Source: Anthracocystis setariae
Lineage: Eukaryota > Basidiomycota > Ustilaginomycetes > Ustilaginales > Ustilaginaceae
Direction: 5' to 3'
Assembly: GCA_928724745.1 (NCBI GenBank)
Contig: CAKMXJ010000001.1
Span: 186,001-250,000, forward strand
Length of the DNA stretch: 64,000 bases
Shown here: positions 40,051 through 48,231 of the stretch, piece after piece
Layout: every line of letters starts with the position of its first letter
Position numbering within the stretch: the stretch's first letter is position 1
The notes under the pieces: model-generated
Databases searched by the model: none
The model's input: the letters and a program-made list of their open reading frames with translations, nothing else
What the model was told of the DNA's origin: nothing
Translations under genes and position numbers: made by a program

Positions 40051-42462
40051 ATGCCTCTCCCAACACCTGAACCACGCCTACCGCGCTACGAGGGCCATCT
40101 CATCCTAAGTCAGGCCAGCATCGTTGATTCCAACACCGAGTGGTCCGAAAGGTGGTGCAGCTTGGAAGATGGCACGCTCCTCATCTACCCCGATCGCAAC
40201 TCGGCCCTGATCCACCCAGATAGGCCAAGCGACATCATCGATCTTGGCCGGTTCATCTGCGTCCAGCATGCAACCCCATCTACCGCAAACGTTCACCAAC
40301 TCGTCCTCAGCACAACACCCATCGCGCCGATCAAGACCTCGCGACTTTTTCGTCCAAAATCAACAGCCAGTTTCGATATGCTCATGGACCAATCCAGCCG
40401 TCCTGGCAAGATGCAGAGCCAGCAGAGACCACACACAACATCGAGTGCTCACTCCAGCTTCCAGGTGCCCGTCTCTGCCAATCACACCCCTTCCACTGCG
40501 TCCAACACCACGCAGCCTCTTCGGAGCAAGACCTGGTCCAGGCTCGCTTTCGGCTCGCGCAAACTCTACAACAAGATCTCTTCGGTTGGATCGCAGCCGG
40601 CTAGAGGCAGCGCAAGCGCCGCACCAGTCTCCAACTTGTCAAGCGTGTCATCGACCGCAGAGACGTTGCAGTCCCCAATCACGACTTCGAGCGTATTGCC
40701 AACGCAAAGCTTATCCTATTCTCCACATGGCGATGCACATCAGCGAATATACCTTTGCGCCTCCTCGCAAGCGTTGTTGACAAGCTGGTTCGAAGCCTTA
40801 TCGCGAACCATCAAAGTGCGTACGGAATCAGGTCAGCTACCATCGCCAGGGATCCGTGCGCAGAGTAGCTCCTCACAGCGACCGTCGCTAAACCTCTTGC
40901 CTGGCTTTCGCACTCCTCCGAGCTCGACTGCATCTCCCGTCTTCCCAAGCATCGAGCACGGTGCTGCTTTTGTGGCCCAGGACATCACTCCAAAAGCGTC
41001 GCGCAAGAGGAACTCTTCTACCATCAGCGTTTCGTTCGGCTTGCCGACCTCGATCGAGGCACAATGCAAATCTATCGACCAATTGAGCCGTCCTCCAAGT
41101 TGCCATCGAACATATGCTTCGGAACTTGGCCACGAAAGTCGGCTTCTTGCTGAGCCTAGTGCCCTCAGTGCACATTCGCAACGTCCCAGCACGGCCGAGT
41201 CGTCTTCGTCCTTGGCGTCTCAATATCCTCCCTCGGCAGCCAAGAACCCACACCGAACACGTATGCACGTGCGTTCCATCTCCACTGCGTCGTCCTCTTT
41301 CACTTCTCCAGCTAGCCGTACCTCTTTTCAACGTTGCAGCAGTCTCTCGAGCGGACGGCTGCTGTCTTCTGACGGTACTGACACCAACGACGCGACCGCA
41401 TCAGGTAGCCTAGGCGGGGACGGCATGGGAGCAGCAGCATCAGGGACGCCGAGACCATCTTTGCAGCTAGATCAGGTATTCAGAGCGTCGACGGAAGAGA
41501 AAGGTAGGAATGAGGGTGCGTCTGGCATCCAAGGGTCGAGTGGTAGGCATCGTCGGTCGCTTTCTCTGCTCAGGTTTGGCTCTGCTCGGATCTCGGCTTG
41601 GCGAGATGATTCTATGCCAGCCGAGGCGGAGGCTGCAGGTGGTGTTGGGGTCGAAGTGGTGGAGAATCCAACTGGTTTGCGCAGTACGAGTGCTTTGGGT
41701 CACAGAAGATCGCAATCTAGGTCGTCGAGGACTTTGCCAAGCATCAAGTCTTTTCTCACCTCACATGGTGGTCAGGGTGAGGATGTGGCGGCGGAAGCGA
41801 TACCGGTACCAGAGCGGGCGAGACAGAAGCGGATGTCGAGGACTTCTTCTCTGCTCAGTCTCACGCGGAATGCGTTTGGATCGCGTCGGAGCAAGTCAGC
41901 GTCTCAACAGAGTGAGAAGGCGTCGTCGATGATCGATGCATGGCGCAAAGAGGGATCGATGCGGGTGGGTTTACATGACAGTGCAGTGCAGGATGGTGAA
42001 TTCAGCTACGAGTTGGTTGGTGCCGGTTCCGAGCAAGAGGGTGGGAGTGTCAGTTTGGCTGAGATGATGTGCACGGAGGAGGAGGAGGTGGTGGTGAGGG
42101 TGAGGGTGGAACGCATTTTGCCGCCGGAACAGATGATTGAGACATTTGATCACATGCGTGCTGTCGATCCGACTGGGTCGAGTTGCGATTGGTTGCGGCA
42201 CATTGAATCAGTCACGACGAGGAGGAGGAGGGAAGAATCGATGTTGCGGTCAAGTGAGAATCAGACGTTGATGGGGAACGGGCAAGGTGGTAGTCCAAGG
42301 TTGTTAAAAAGTTCCATATCAGCATGGGAAATTGGCAAGTCGTTACCAGCTCCACCGAGGCAAAGAAAGCCGAGGGCCAAGGTTACTCCACTGCTGAGGG
42401 ATAGGTCGAATTTGACCGAAGGTTTGTCATCCCCCAGGTTAGAGCAGTTGTGGTTGGGATGA
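40051..42462 (+). CDS. PH-domain protein with large disordered regions
   Basis: Intron-less, 803 residues, ATG 40051 to TGA. A pleckstrin-homology-like domain appears split. Its first strands lie at about 14-80 (YEGHLILSQA, WSERWCSLEDGTLLIYPD) and the closing strand plus C-terminal helix at about 230-260 (QRIYLCASSQALLTSWFEALSRTI), with a Ser-rich insertion between. The remainder is Ser/Thr/Arg-rich low complexity with possible phosphorylation sites (RRSLSLLRFGS, RKRNSSTISVS), then a short ordered C-terminal piece at about 660-720. It probably binds membrane phosphoinositides or a small GTPase at the cortex (inference). No orthologue is recognised. Convergent with HMX1, 147 bp apart. Confidence 0.75.
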   Translation: MPLPTPEPRLPRYEGHLILSQASIVDSNTEWSERWCSLEDGTLLIYPDRNSALIHPDRPSDIIDLGRFICVQHATPSTANVHQLVLSTTPIAPIKTSRLFRPKSTASFDMLMDQSSRPGKMQSQQRPHTTSSAHSSFQVPVSANHTPSTASNTTQPLRSKTWSRLAFGSRKLYNKISSVGSQPARGSASAAPVSNLSSVSSTAETLQSPITTSSVLPTQSLSYSPHGDAHQRIYLCASSQALLTSWFEALSRTIKVRTESGQLPSPGIRAQSSSSQRPSLNLLPGFRTPPSSTASPVFPSIEHGAAFVAQDITPKASRKRNSSTISVSFGLPTSIEAQCKSIDQLSRPPSCHRTYASELGHESRLLAEPSALSAHSQRPSTAESSSSLASQYPPSAAKNPHRTRMHVRSISTASSSFTSPASRTSFQRCSSLSSGRLLSSDGTDTNDATASGSLGGDGMGAAASGTPRPSLQLDQVFRASTEEKGRNEGASGIQGSSGRHRRSLSLLRFGSARISAWRDDSMPAEAEAAGGVGVEVVENPTGLRSTSALGHRRSQSRSSRTLPSIKSFLTSHGGQGEDVAAEAIPVPERARQKRMSRTSSLLSLTRNAFGSRRSKSASQQSEKASSMIDAWRKEGSMRVGLHDSAVQDGEFSYELVGAGSEQEGGSVSLAEMMCTEEEEVVVRVRVERILPPEQMIETFDHMRAVDPTGSSCDWLRHIESVTTRRRREESMLRSSENQTLMGNGQGGSPRLLKSSISAWEIGKSLPAPPRQRKPRAKVTPLLRDRSNLTEGLSSPRLEQLWLG

Positions 42463-42609
42463 TGTCGAAGGGTAAGCAACAGTCAGTGGAACGAAGATGG
42501 GTGTTTCAAATGCGTATAGTAGCGGTTGGGTAAATTTTTCCAAGTGATAAGTGTGTGTGGGGGTTGAGTTGTGGGGAAGGGGGATGAGGCCGTGAAAAAA
42601 AAGCGTGTG

Positions 42610-43863
42610 CTAAGTGCGCATGGGGATAGACCAACCCATCACAAAGCCCATTATACTCGTAGCTACAAGCAGACCAACAATCAAACTCAGCATCTGTCTA
42701 TCCTCTCTCTGCATCGTCGTCGTGTCTCGCTGTTGTTTCATGTTGAACGCTTGCGATCTACGCAAATCCGCAGGGAGCAACGCTTCGAACACGCCAGTAT
42801 TCAGATCAAACGCACGATTGGCTTCTCGCACCACCACCACCACGTCTTCCGATGCGTTAACGCTACCGAGTGGTAACCCTTTCTCCATTGCGGCTCTGAA
42901 CCGGGTTTTGAGCGAGGAGACGTCGACGACGTGGAAGTGGTAGAATTCGAAGCCGATGTGCGGCGTGGATTCGCAAGTGAGCGACGAGTCGATGCGGAAG
43001 CGTTTGGATGTTTTGCGTACGATGTGCTGACCCCCGCTCAAATCGCCTAGATATCGTGTGTATGCATGGGCGATAAGCAGCCCACTATGGCGAGGGGCGG
43101 AGGCGGAGGCGGAGGCGGAGGCGGATAGTGCGAGCAGAGTCTCAACGTAGACGAGCGTCGAGCGAACCTGTGCGGGACTCAAAAGCGCAACATGGTCCGC
43201 TGTGATCCCCACCACCTCAACCTTGTCCGTCTGCATCATGGCCAACTTCATCGCCGGAGCAAGCGCGCCTTGAACGAGCTGCAGCAATCGAGCGCGCAAC
43301 AAGGGATCCTCGACATCCTCTTGAACCACCGCCGCCGCTGCTGCCGAGGTGGATGCGACCCGGTGCGTTTCGTGCGCCTCGTTGGCGAGCTCCTCCAAAC
43401 TAGCGCCAGTGTGGATGTGGATGGTGCGGAGGTGCGCGTCGATGTCGCGCAGTAGGGCGCTGGTCCTAGCTAGGAGTGGGAGGAGCGATGGGTCTTGGAA
43501 GAGCGGTTGGAGGAGAGGGTGTGAGTTGGATTGGTGCATGGCGGCCTCGAGTGCGATGTAGATGCATGCGAGCACGATGTTGAATTTGACATAGTCGAGT
43601 CGGTCGAAGTGCAATGGTTGTTCATCGCCACCTGTGGAAGAGGCGAGCGAGTGAAGGAGCAACGAAACACCTCTGCTTTTCTCGACGGCGCGGTGTGATT
43701 GGGCAGTGCCCACCTTGAGTGCGTCCGACAACGTCATGGCCACCTTGGTTGATGTGGACTGTTGGTGGTGCGGGTGGTGGTAGGAGTGGTAGGCTTTGGC
43801 CTCCGAGGAACCGGACGCGCCGAGGGGGAGAAGCGTGGCGAACTTTGCAAAGGGACAAGTCAT
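42610..43863 (-). CDS. HMX1: Heme oxygenase, C-terminally membrane-anchored
   Basis: Intron-less, 417 residues, ATG 43861-43863. The catalytic domain spans about 43-310, with proximal heme ligand His57 in TAQSHRAVEKS and the distal-helix signature AYTRYLGDLSGGQ. The tail ends with a hydrophobic helix LSLIVGLLVATSIMGFVMGW followed by SIPMRT, so the protein is a tail-anchored ER enzyme. It opens heme to biliverdin, CO and Fe2+. In fungi this serves iron recovery from heme (yeast Hmx1). A GCCTCC-type repeat at 43094-43125 encodes an Ala-Ser run before the signature. GATA motifs lie upstream. Confidence 0.93.
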   Translation of the reverse strand: MTCPFAKFATLLPLGASGSSEAKAYHSYHHPHHQQSTSTKVAMTLSDALKVGTAQSHRAVEKSRGVSLLLHSLASSTGGDEQPLHFDRLDYVKFNIVLACIYIALEAAMHQSNSHPLLQPLFQDPSLLPLLARTSALLRDIDAHLRTIHIHTGASLEELANEAHETHRVASTSAAAAAVVQEDVEDPLLRARLLQLVQGALAPAMKLAMMQTDKVEVVGITADHVALLSPAQVRSTLVYVETLLALSASASASASAPRHSGLLIAHAYTRYLGDLSGGQHIVRKTSKRFRIDSSLTCESTPHIGFEFYHFHVVDVSSLKTRFRAAMEKGLPLGSVNASEDVVVVVREANRAFDLNTGVFEALLPADLRRSQAFNMKQQRDTTTMQREDRQMLSLIVGLLVATSIMGFVMGWSIPMRT

Positions 43864-44081
43864 GGCTAGCTCGATGTAGTGGAAGAGGCAGAAGGTGGAA
43901 AAAGGGGGGGGGGTGGCAGTGTTAAGTAGTTTGAGGTGGCACAGTGCAAGCGGGCTGAGTTGGGAAGCAGAGCAGACTCCAGGTTGCTTGTTATAGATGT
44001 GCGTGCATTGGTCGCGAGGCCAAATGGATGGTGGGAAGAAAGAGAGTAAGAAAGGAAAGCTTGGCTGGCGTCGGCATGGAC

Positions 44082-44091
44082 GATAAGATAG
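44082..44091. promoter_or_regulatory. Double GATA motif upstream of HMX1
   Basis: GATAAGATAG lies about 220 bp before the HMX1 ATG. WGATAA-type sites bind fungal iron-responsive GATA repressors such as Urbs1 of U. maydis (established). That this site is used is inference. Confidence 0.35.
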
Positions 44092-44617
44092 GGTCGGTGG
44101 GCAAGGTGATTATTACTTAATTAATGGGGTTTTGGGCTCAATTTTCGTTCCGCACAGATTGCGGTTTTTTCGCCTGCAAACACCGAAAAGGCAACGCTGT
44201 GGCTGCAAAACGCGCGATTTCTGAGCCAAAGAAAGGTGCATGCCGTGAATCCCACTCTATCATACAGTAATATGTTTCAGTGTTCTGTTCCAAAGGTCAA
44301 GGCGCTCGACCAGCATGATGGACGAGGTATTTACACCAACAAGTTGCCATTTCCCAATGGCTTATTGACTGACTGGAATGCGGCAAAGAGCCAAGCATAA
44401 GCACAATGCCGAGCGTCGCGTCTCTCATGCAAGCCACCCTGCCGCCGCGTTTAGTGCAACCCTGGCACGGTGGCAGTTTGGCGACATCATCCACAGATGT
44501 CGTGCAGTGCCAGTCCAGGCTAGGCTCCAAACCAGTCCATAGGATCTAGCTAAAGGACGAGCGCCATGCCCATCATCCCTCCCGGTTATAGCGCAAGTGC
44601 AAGCCGAGGCCAACAAT

Positions 44618-44629
44618 CTAATCAGATAA
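44618..44629. promoter_or_regulatory. CTAATCAGATAA, copy 1
   Basis: A 12-bp sequence containing GATAA, about 760 bp upstream of HMX1, repeated exactly at 44858-44869 in the same orientation. Confidence 0.35.
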
Positions 44630-44857
44630 TCCATCCACGAATCCTTCTATAGTTTCCACCCTCGGCAATGCCAACACACCCGGCACAATTCGTTTCGTTC
44701 CATGTCGCCAAGACCCGCCGAGTCACCTCATCATGCACACATGATTGTTGCTCAGAAAACAGTCCTTGTCCCCGAGGCTAAGTTTCACAAAGTCGTACTG
44801 ACGCACTGCCCCTCGGCGCTGCTCTGCGCCCACACTTGCAGATCAAGATCAGTGATG

Positions 44858-44869
44858 CTAATCAGATAA
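44858..44869. promoter_or_regulatory. CTAATCAGATAA, copy 2
   Basis: Exact second copy of the 12-mer at 44618-44629. It lies within 80 bp of the 3' end of the Bin3 gene, so it may be transcribed as part of that 3' UTR. Confidence 0.35.
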
Positions 44870-44938
44870 GACCATCTTCAAATCAGCTCGTCAGATCAAT
44901 GCTTGCAATCACGCCATTCCGTGCACATGGGATTGTAA

Positions 44939-46150
44939 CTAACTTCCGACCGCAGCCGACGATCGTGCCACCCAACTGAACCCAACCCCTTTACTCTGCA
45001 CAAGTTGCTCCACCAACCTCGCCTCCGCTTCGCCTCCTGCTACTTTTCTAAACACCTGCAGAGGGCGTTTGAACCCAAGTCCGCGTCCATACCCTATCAT
45101 CTCTTGCAATTCTAGCCCCATGAGTTGCAAGAGATAGTCAAAGTCTCCACCAGGCCGCAGCTGCAGAGCCCTGATCTTGTGCTTGATGCTCGCTTCCATG
45201 TTCTTGGCCGAATGGTACGAACGCCATTCTTGACGTTCCAGAATCAACACGCCTCCCGTCAGCATCGTGTGCGACAGACGAGCGAACATCAGAATGAGAC
45301 CAGAGTCAGATTGCTGGATGTGGATCCATTTGGTGAGCGAAAGAGCGAGGATAAGTGAGAAACCGCGCGTTTCGATCGAGTTGAGCATCGAGAGCGAGCT
45401 TGCAGAGTATCGAAAGGGAGACGTCGTTGAGCTAGAAGGGTCTACCCATTCAGCCGAGAGGAAGCGAAGCTGAGGCGAGGCTAGCTGCTGATGTGCATCA
45501 AGTGAGCTAGCTTCGGTTCGCTCTCGTCTCTGTCGCTTTGAGCTTCGAGCCTGTTCGTCATCGTCGACGGTATTCGACATCGGCCCAAACAGTTTCGGAA
45601 ACACAGATGGGAAGAAGACCGTTTCTGCAGGTAATTGGGAGACCGCAGGCTTTTGCGAGTCCTTGCCTCTTGCCGTACTCGACACGTGAGATGGTCGATG
45701 CAATGAGCGAGCAAACAAAGCTGCTTGTTGCGCCTGCTTGATCAGCAATGGATCTATGTCGACGCCTGTGATTTTGACCTTGGCCCTATCTGACACGATT
45801 GCCGCATCCAATAGCAAAGATGGCAGCGTCTGAGCCAGCTGAATCGTCAATCTGCCCGAATTGCATCCCACGTCGAGCACATTCACCACTCCGTCTGCAG
45901 TTGTAGCCACCAATGTGTTGCCGGTATACTGCTTCGAGATGCAATCAAGTATGGTAGACACTCGGCTATCTAGGGCAAGGGAAGGATGGCTTGACGAGCC
46001 GTCAACCTCGGTTTCTTCACGGCGAGTTTCGAGGTTGGCTGGATTGCGAATGTGGTAGTAGCGTTGGAAGTTGCCATAGACAGGCTTGTTGGTGGAGTTG
46101 GTGTTTACATGGTGTTGACGATCGCTCTGTTCGGATCTTTTGCCGCTCAT
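44939..46150 (-). CDS. BMC1: Bin3/MePCE-type RNA 5'-methylphosphate capping enzyme
   Basis: 403 residues, starting at the ATG at 46148-46150; upstream the frame has only a GTG start. The opening YGNFQRYYHIRNP matches the NYxxYYxxR motif of MePCE. The SAM-binding fold begins with VVNVLDVGCNSGRLTIQLA (motif I) and ITGVDIDPLLIKQA. The Bin3 domain follows with LALSLTKWIHI, then GGVLILERQEWRSY, and the C-terminal FKRPLQVFRK. The family puts a methyl group on the gamma-phosphate of RNA polymerase III RNAs. S. pombe Bmc1 acts on telomerase RNA and U6 (family knowledge). A disordered basic insertion at about 190-240 separates the two halves. Confidence 0.88.
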   Translation of the reverse strand: MSGKRSEQSDRQHHVNTNSTNKPVYGNFQRYYHIRNPANLETRREETEVDGSSSHPSLALDSRVSTILDCISKQYTGNTLVATTADGVVNVLDVGCNSGRLTIQLAQTLPSLLLDAAIVSDRAKVKITGVDIDPLLIKQAQQAALFARSLHRPSHVSSTARGKDSQKPAVSQLPAETVFFPSVFPKLFGPMSNTVDDDEQARSSKRQRRERTEASSLDAHQQLASPQLRFLSAEWVDPSSSTTSPFRYSASSLSMLNSIETRGFSLILALSLTKWIHIQQSDSGLILMFARLSHTMLTGGVLILERQEWRSYHSAKNMEASIKHKIRALQLRPGGDFDYLLQLMGLELQEMIGYGRGLGFKRPLQVFRKVAGGEAEARLVEQLVQSKGVGFSWVARSSAAVGS

Positions 46151-47110
46151 CAAGCGTGCAAGCGATGAAAGGATAGCGCCAAGCCTACCGACGAATGATG
46201 GTATAAAGTCTAAACTTGACGTGGCGGCCACGTTGGTAAGAGACCCTCAAGTCGAGCGTTTCGTTTAATTTGATTGAAAATGTTAGAGCAAACATCATGA
46301 ACAAAACTGAATGAGTGGCCTGGGTGGCAACCGACAACGAGCAAAGAAGCTCAGTCTCAAGCTTCATGACAGACATACACTCTGCATCATCCTCATCCTC
46401 ATGCTGTGTTTGTGTTGGTGTGACAGTGGAATGGACAGCCAAAGACAAAAGAAAGACAAAGCTGAGCAGAGCAGAGCAGTGCAGTGCAGTGCAGAACGGC
46501 GAAAGGCGCTTTTTCCTTTTGCGTTTTCCGCGTTTGGCTGCTTTGGTGGTGAGCAAAAGTGTGGAGCTGCAAAGCGCGGCAGCCAAGAAGCGTCAAGGCG
46601 CGCAGTCGAGTGGCATGGCATGGCATGATGTGATGCGTCAGGGCTGTGTGCTTGCATCGTCATCTGCACAGACACGTCGTTGGCCGTCAGTGGTACCTGA
46701 CTACTACCATCATCTCCAATTCCCTTGCCCTCATCCTCATCCTCGTTCTCGCTCCTTTCGGATCCTTCTTTCCCTCTACCTTTGTCCCTGGCTCTCCCAC
46801 ACCTTTCTACCATCGCTTCCCTACCACTCTTCTGATATCATCTTCACCTTCCCATGCTGACCCACTTCGAACACGCTTTCGCCACTTGACACCATCTGCA
46901 CTTTGCATCATCCATCTATTCAGCTTCAAGTCCTTCGCTCGTCACCAACTTCTGCCTCGTTCCCTAACATTCTCGATCCTAGACCTACCCACCCTCACTG
47001 CTTATACGCAACCTTTGACCTCTTCTCGAGTTTCGTCTTCCGCCATCCCCCATCACATACACTTTCACCAGCTTGTCTTGCGGTTTTACGAATCTTTCCA
47101 CACATCCACC
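46151..47110. other. Divergent Bin3 / R3HCC1-like promoter region
   Basis: 960 bp. It contains GCAGA and GTGCA pentamer runs (46465-46495) and a long C/T-rich leader from about 46720 to the ATG at 47111. Open frames extend through this leader but lack an ATG and conserved content. Confidence 0.5.
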
Positions 47111-48016
47111 ATGTCTGTCGCTGCCGCTCTTCCACTCCTCTCGCCCCTCGTCACCCGCATCCTCGAGCTTTCCGGCTTCCCATCCCAACTCAAAACCCGC
47201 GACCTCCACCAAGTCTTTTCCGCCTACGAAGATGACAAGGGCGGATACAAGATCAAATGGGTCGACGACACCACCGCCCTCATCATCTTCGCCGATCCTG
47301 CCACCGCCAAGAAAGCGTACCTCCGCACCATCATGTCGCCTCCCGCTCAGCTTATCAACGATAATGGCATCCCCGCCAAAATCAAGCCCTATGATGGCGA
47401 TGATGCCAGCGCCATCATCTCCAGCGTCTCCAATCGTCAACGATCCAGGAGTAACGCGAGCGGAATCATGGGCAGTCCTACAAAGTCAATCGCCGAAGCC
47501 TCGTTGCCTGGTACACCAGAAAGCCCATTCAAATCGCCGTCCAAGTCGTTGCGCGGTGCCCACGCCCGAACCCCATCCATCGGAAGATCCTTGGGACATC
47601 GTCGTCAACAAAGTGGATCCAACCCCAACTTGCCGCCCAAACCCGTCGCTGCGGCGCTGTTCGATGCCGCCAACGGTGGTCCCTCGCCCGCCAACCGTGT
47701 ACTTGCAGGCGTTGATACACTCAGCGGAATCGCCGGATTACCAGCCAACCCGGTTGCAGCTGCAAGATCGCATTTGGAAATGTCGCGTGCCACCAGCAGT
47801 AGCAGCAGCAGCAGCAATAATCCTTCCGACGCTATGGATTCCGACTTTTCCAACCTCTCGCTCAAAGGCGTCGAGGGCCTTGCACCGCCAGCACAGATCA
47901 TCTCGAATGGATCGCGCAATAAGCTGTCTCCTCGTTCATCGCCATCGCCTAGATCCAACGGCACAAACTCAAGTCCCTCCTCCACCGCCGTTGCACAATC
48001 CACATCCGTAGGTTAG
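47111..48016 (+). CDS. R3HCC1/R3HCC1L-like protein with an RRM-like domain
   Basis: 301 residues, starting at the ATG at 47111 in the context CCACCATGT. The frame is open 155 codons further 5' but only from GTG and through leader-like sequence. Residues about 12-75 carry the pattern LELSGFPSQLKTRDLHQVFSAY...YKIKWVDDTTALIIFADPATAKKAY, which matches the C-terminal RRM-like region of animal R3HCC1 and R3HCC1L (FP..LKT.DL...F, IKWVDDTHAL). The rest is Ser/Pro-rich and disordered, with possible kinase sites and an AGC-coded serine run near 47793-47815. The animal proteins are linked to exon-junction and RNA metabolism. The role in fungi is unknown. Convergent with RSM22. Confidence 0.75.
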   Translation: MSVAAALPLLSPLVTRILELSGFPSQLKTRDLHQVFSAYEDDKGGYKIKWVDDTTALIIFADPATAKKAYLRTIMSPPAQLINDNGIPAKIKPYDGDDASAIISSVSNRQRSRSNASGIMGSPTKSIAEASLPGTPESPFKSPSKSLRGAHARTPSIGRSLGHRRQQSGSNPNLPPKPVAAALFDAANGGPSPANRVLAGVDTLSGIAGLPANPVAAARSHLEMSRATSSSSSSSNNPSDAMDSDFSNLSLKGVEGLAPPAQIISNGSRNKLSPRSSPSPRSNGTNSSPSSTAVAQSTSVG

Positions 48017-48231
48017 GATTTAGGTGGCACAGCTTGAAATATTCCCGCCCCCCCCCTCCCTCCCTCCCTTCCAACTTCCCGACATGCTTGGCCGCTCGTT
48101 CCGGCCCATGTCTCTCTCTCTCTCTCTCTCTTTTACTCTCCTCTCGTATTTGTTATTTTTATCACACACACACACACATGGGTCTTTGATGTACTTGTCA
48201 ATATACACCTCTTTCTTTCTATTTTTAGTGG

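Larger units (their letters stand above)
43864..44938. other. HMX1 upstream region and 3' region of the Bin3 gene
   Basis: 1.08 kb between two minus-strand genes. It contains GATAAGATAG at 44082-44091 and two copies of CTAATCAGATAA at 44618-44629 and 44858-44869. No gene is seen. Confidence 0.55.

Noticed and set aside
46646..47110. 155-codon upstream extension of the R3HCC1-like frame
   Set aside because: It begins at GTG, is C/T-rich leader sequence, and the ATG at 47111 has a good context directly before the conserved domain.
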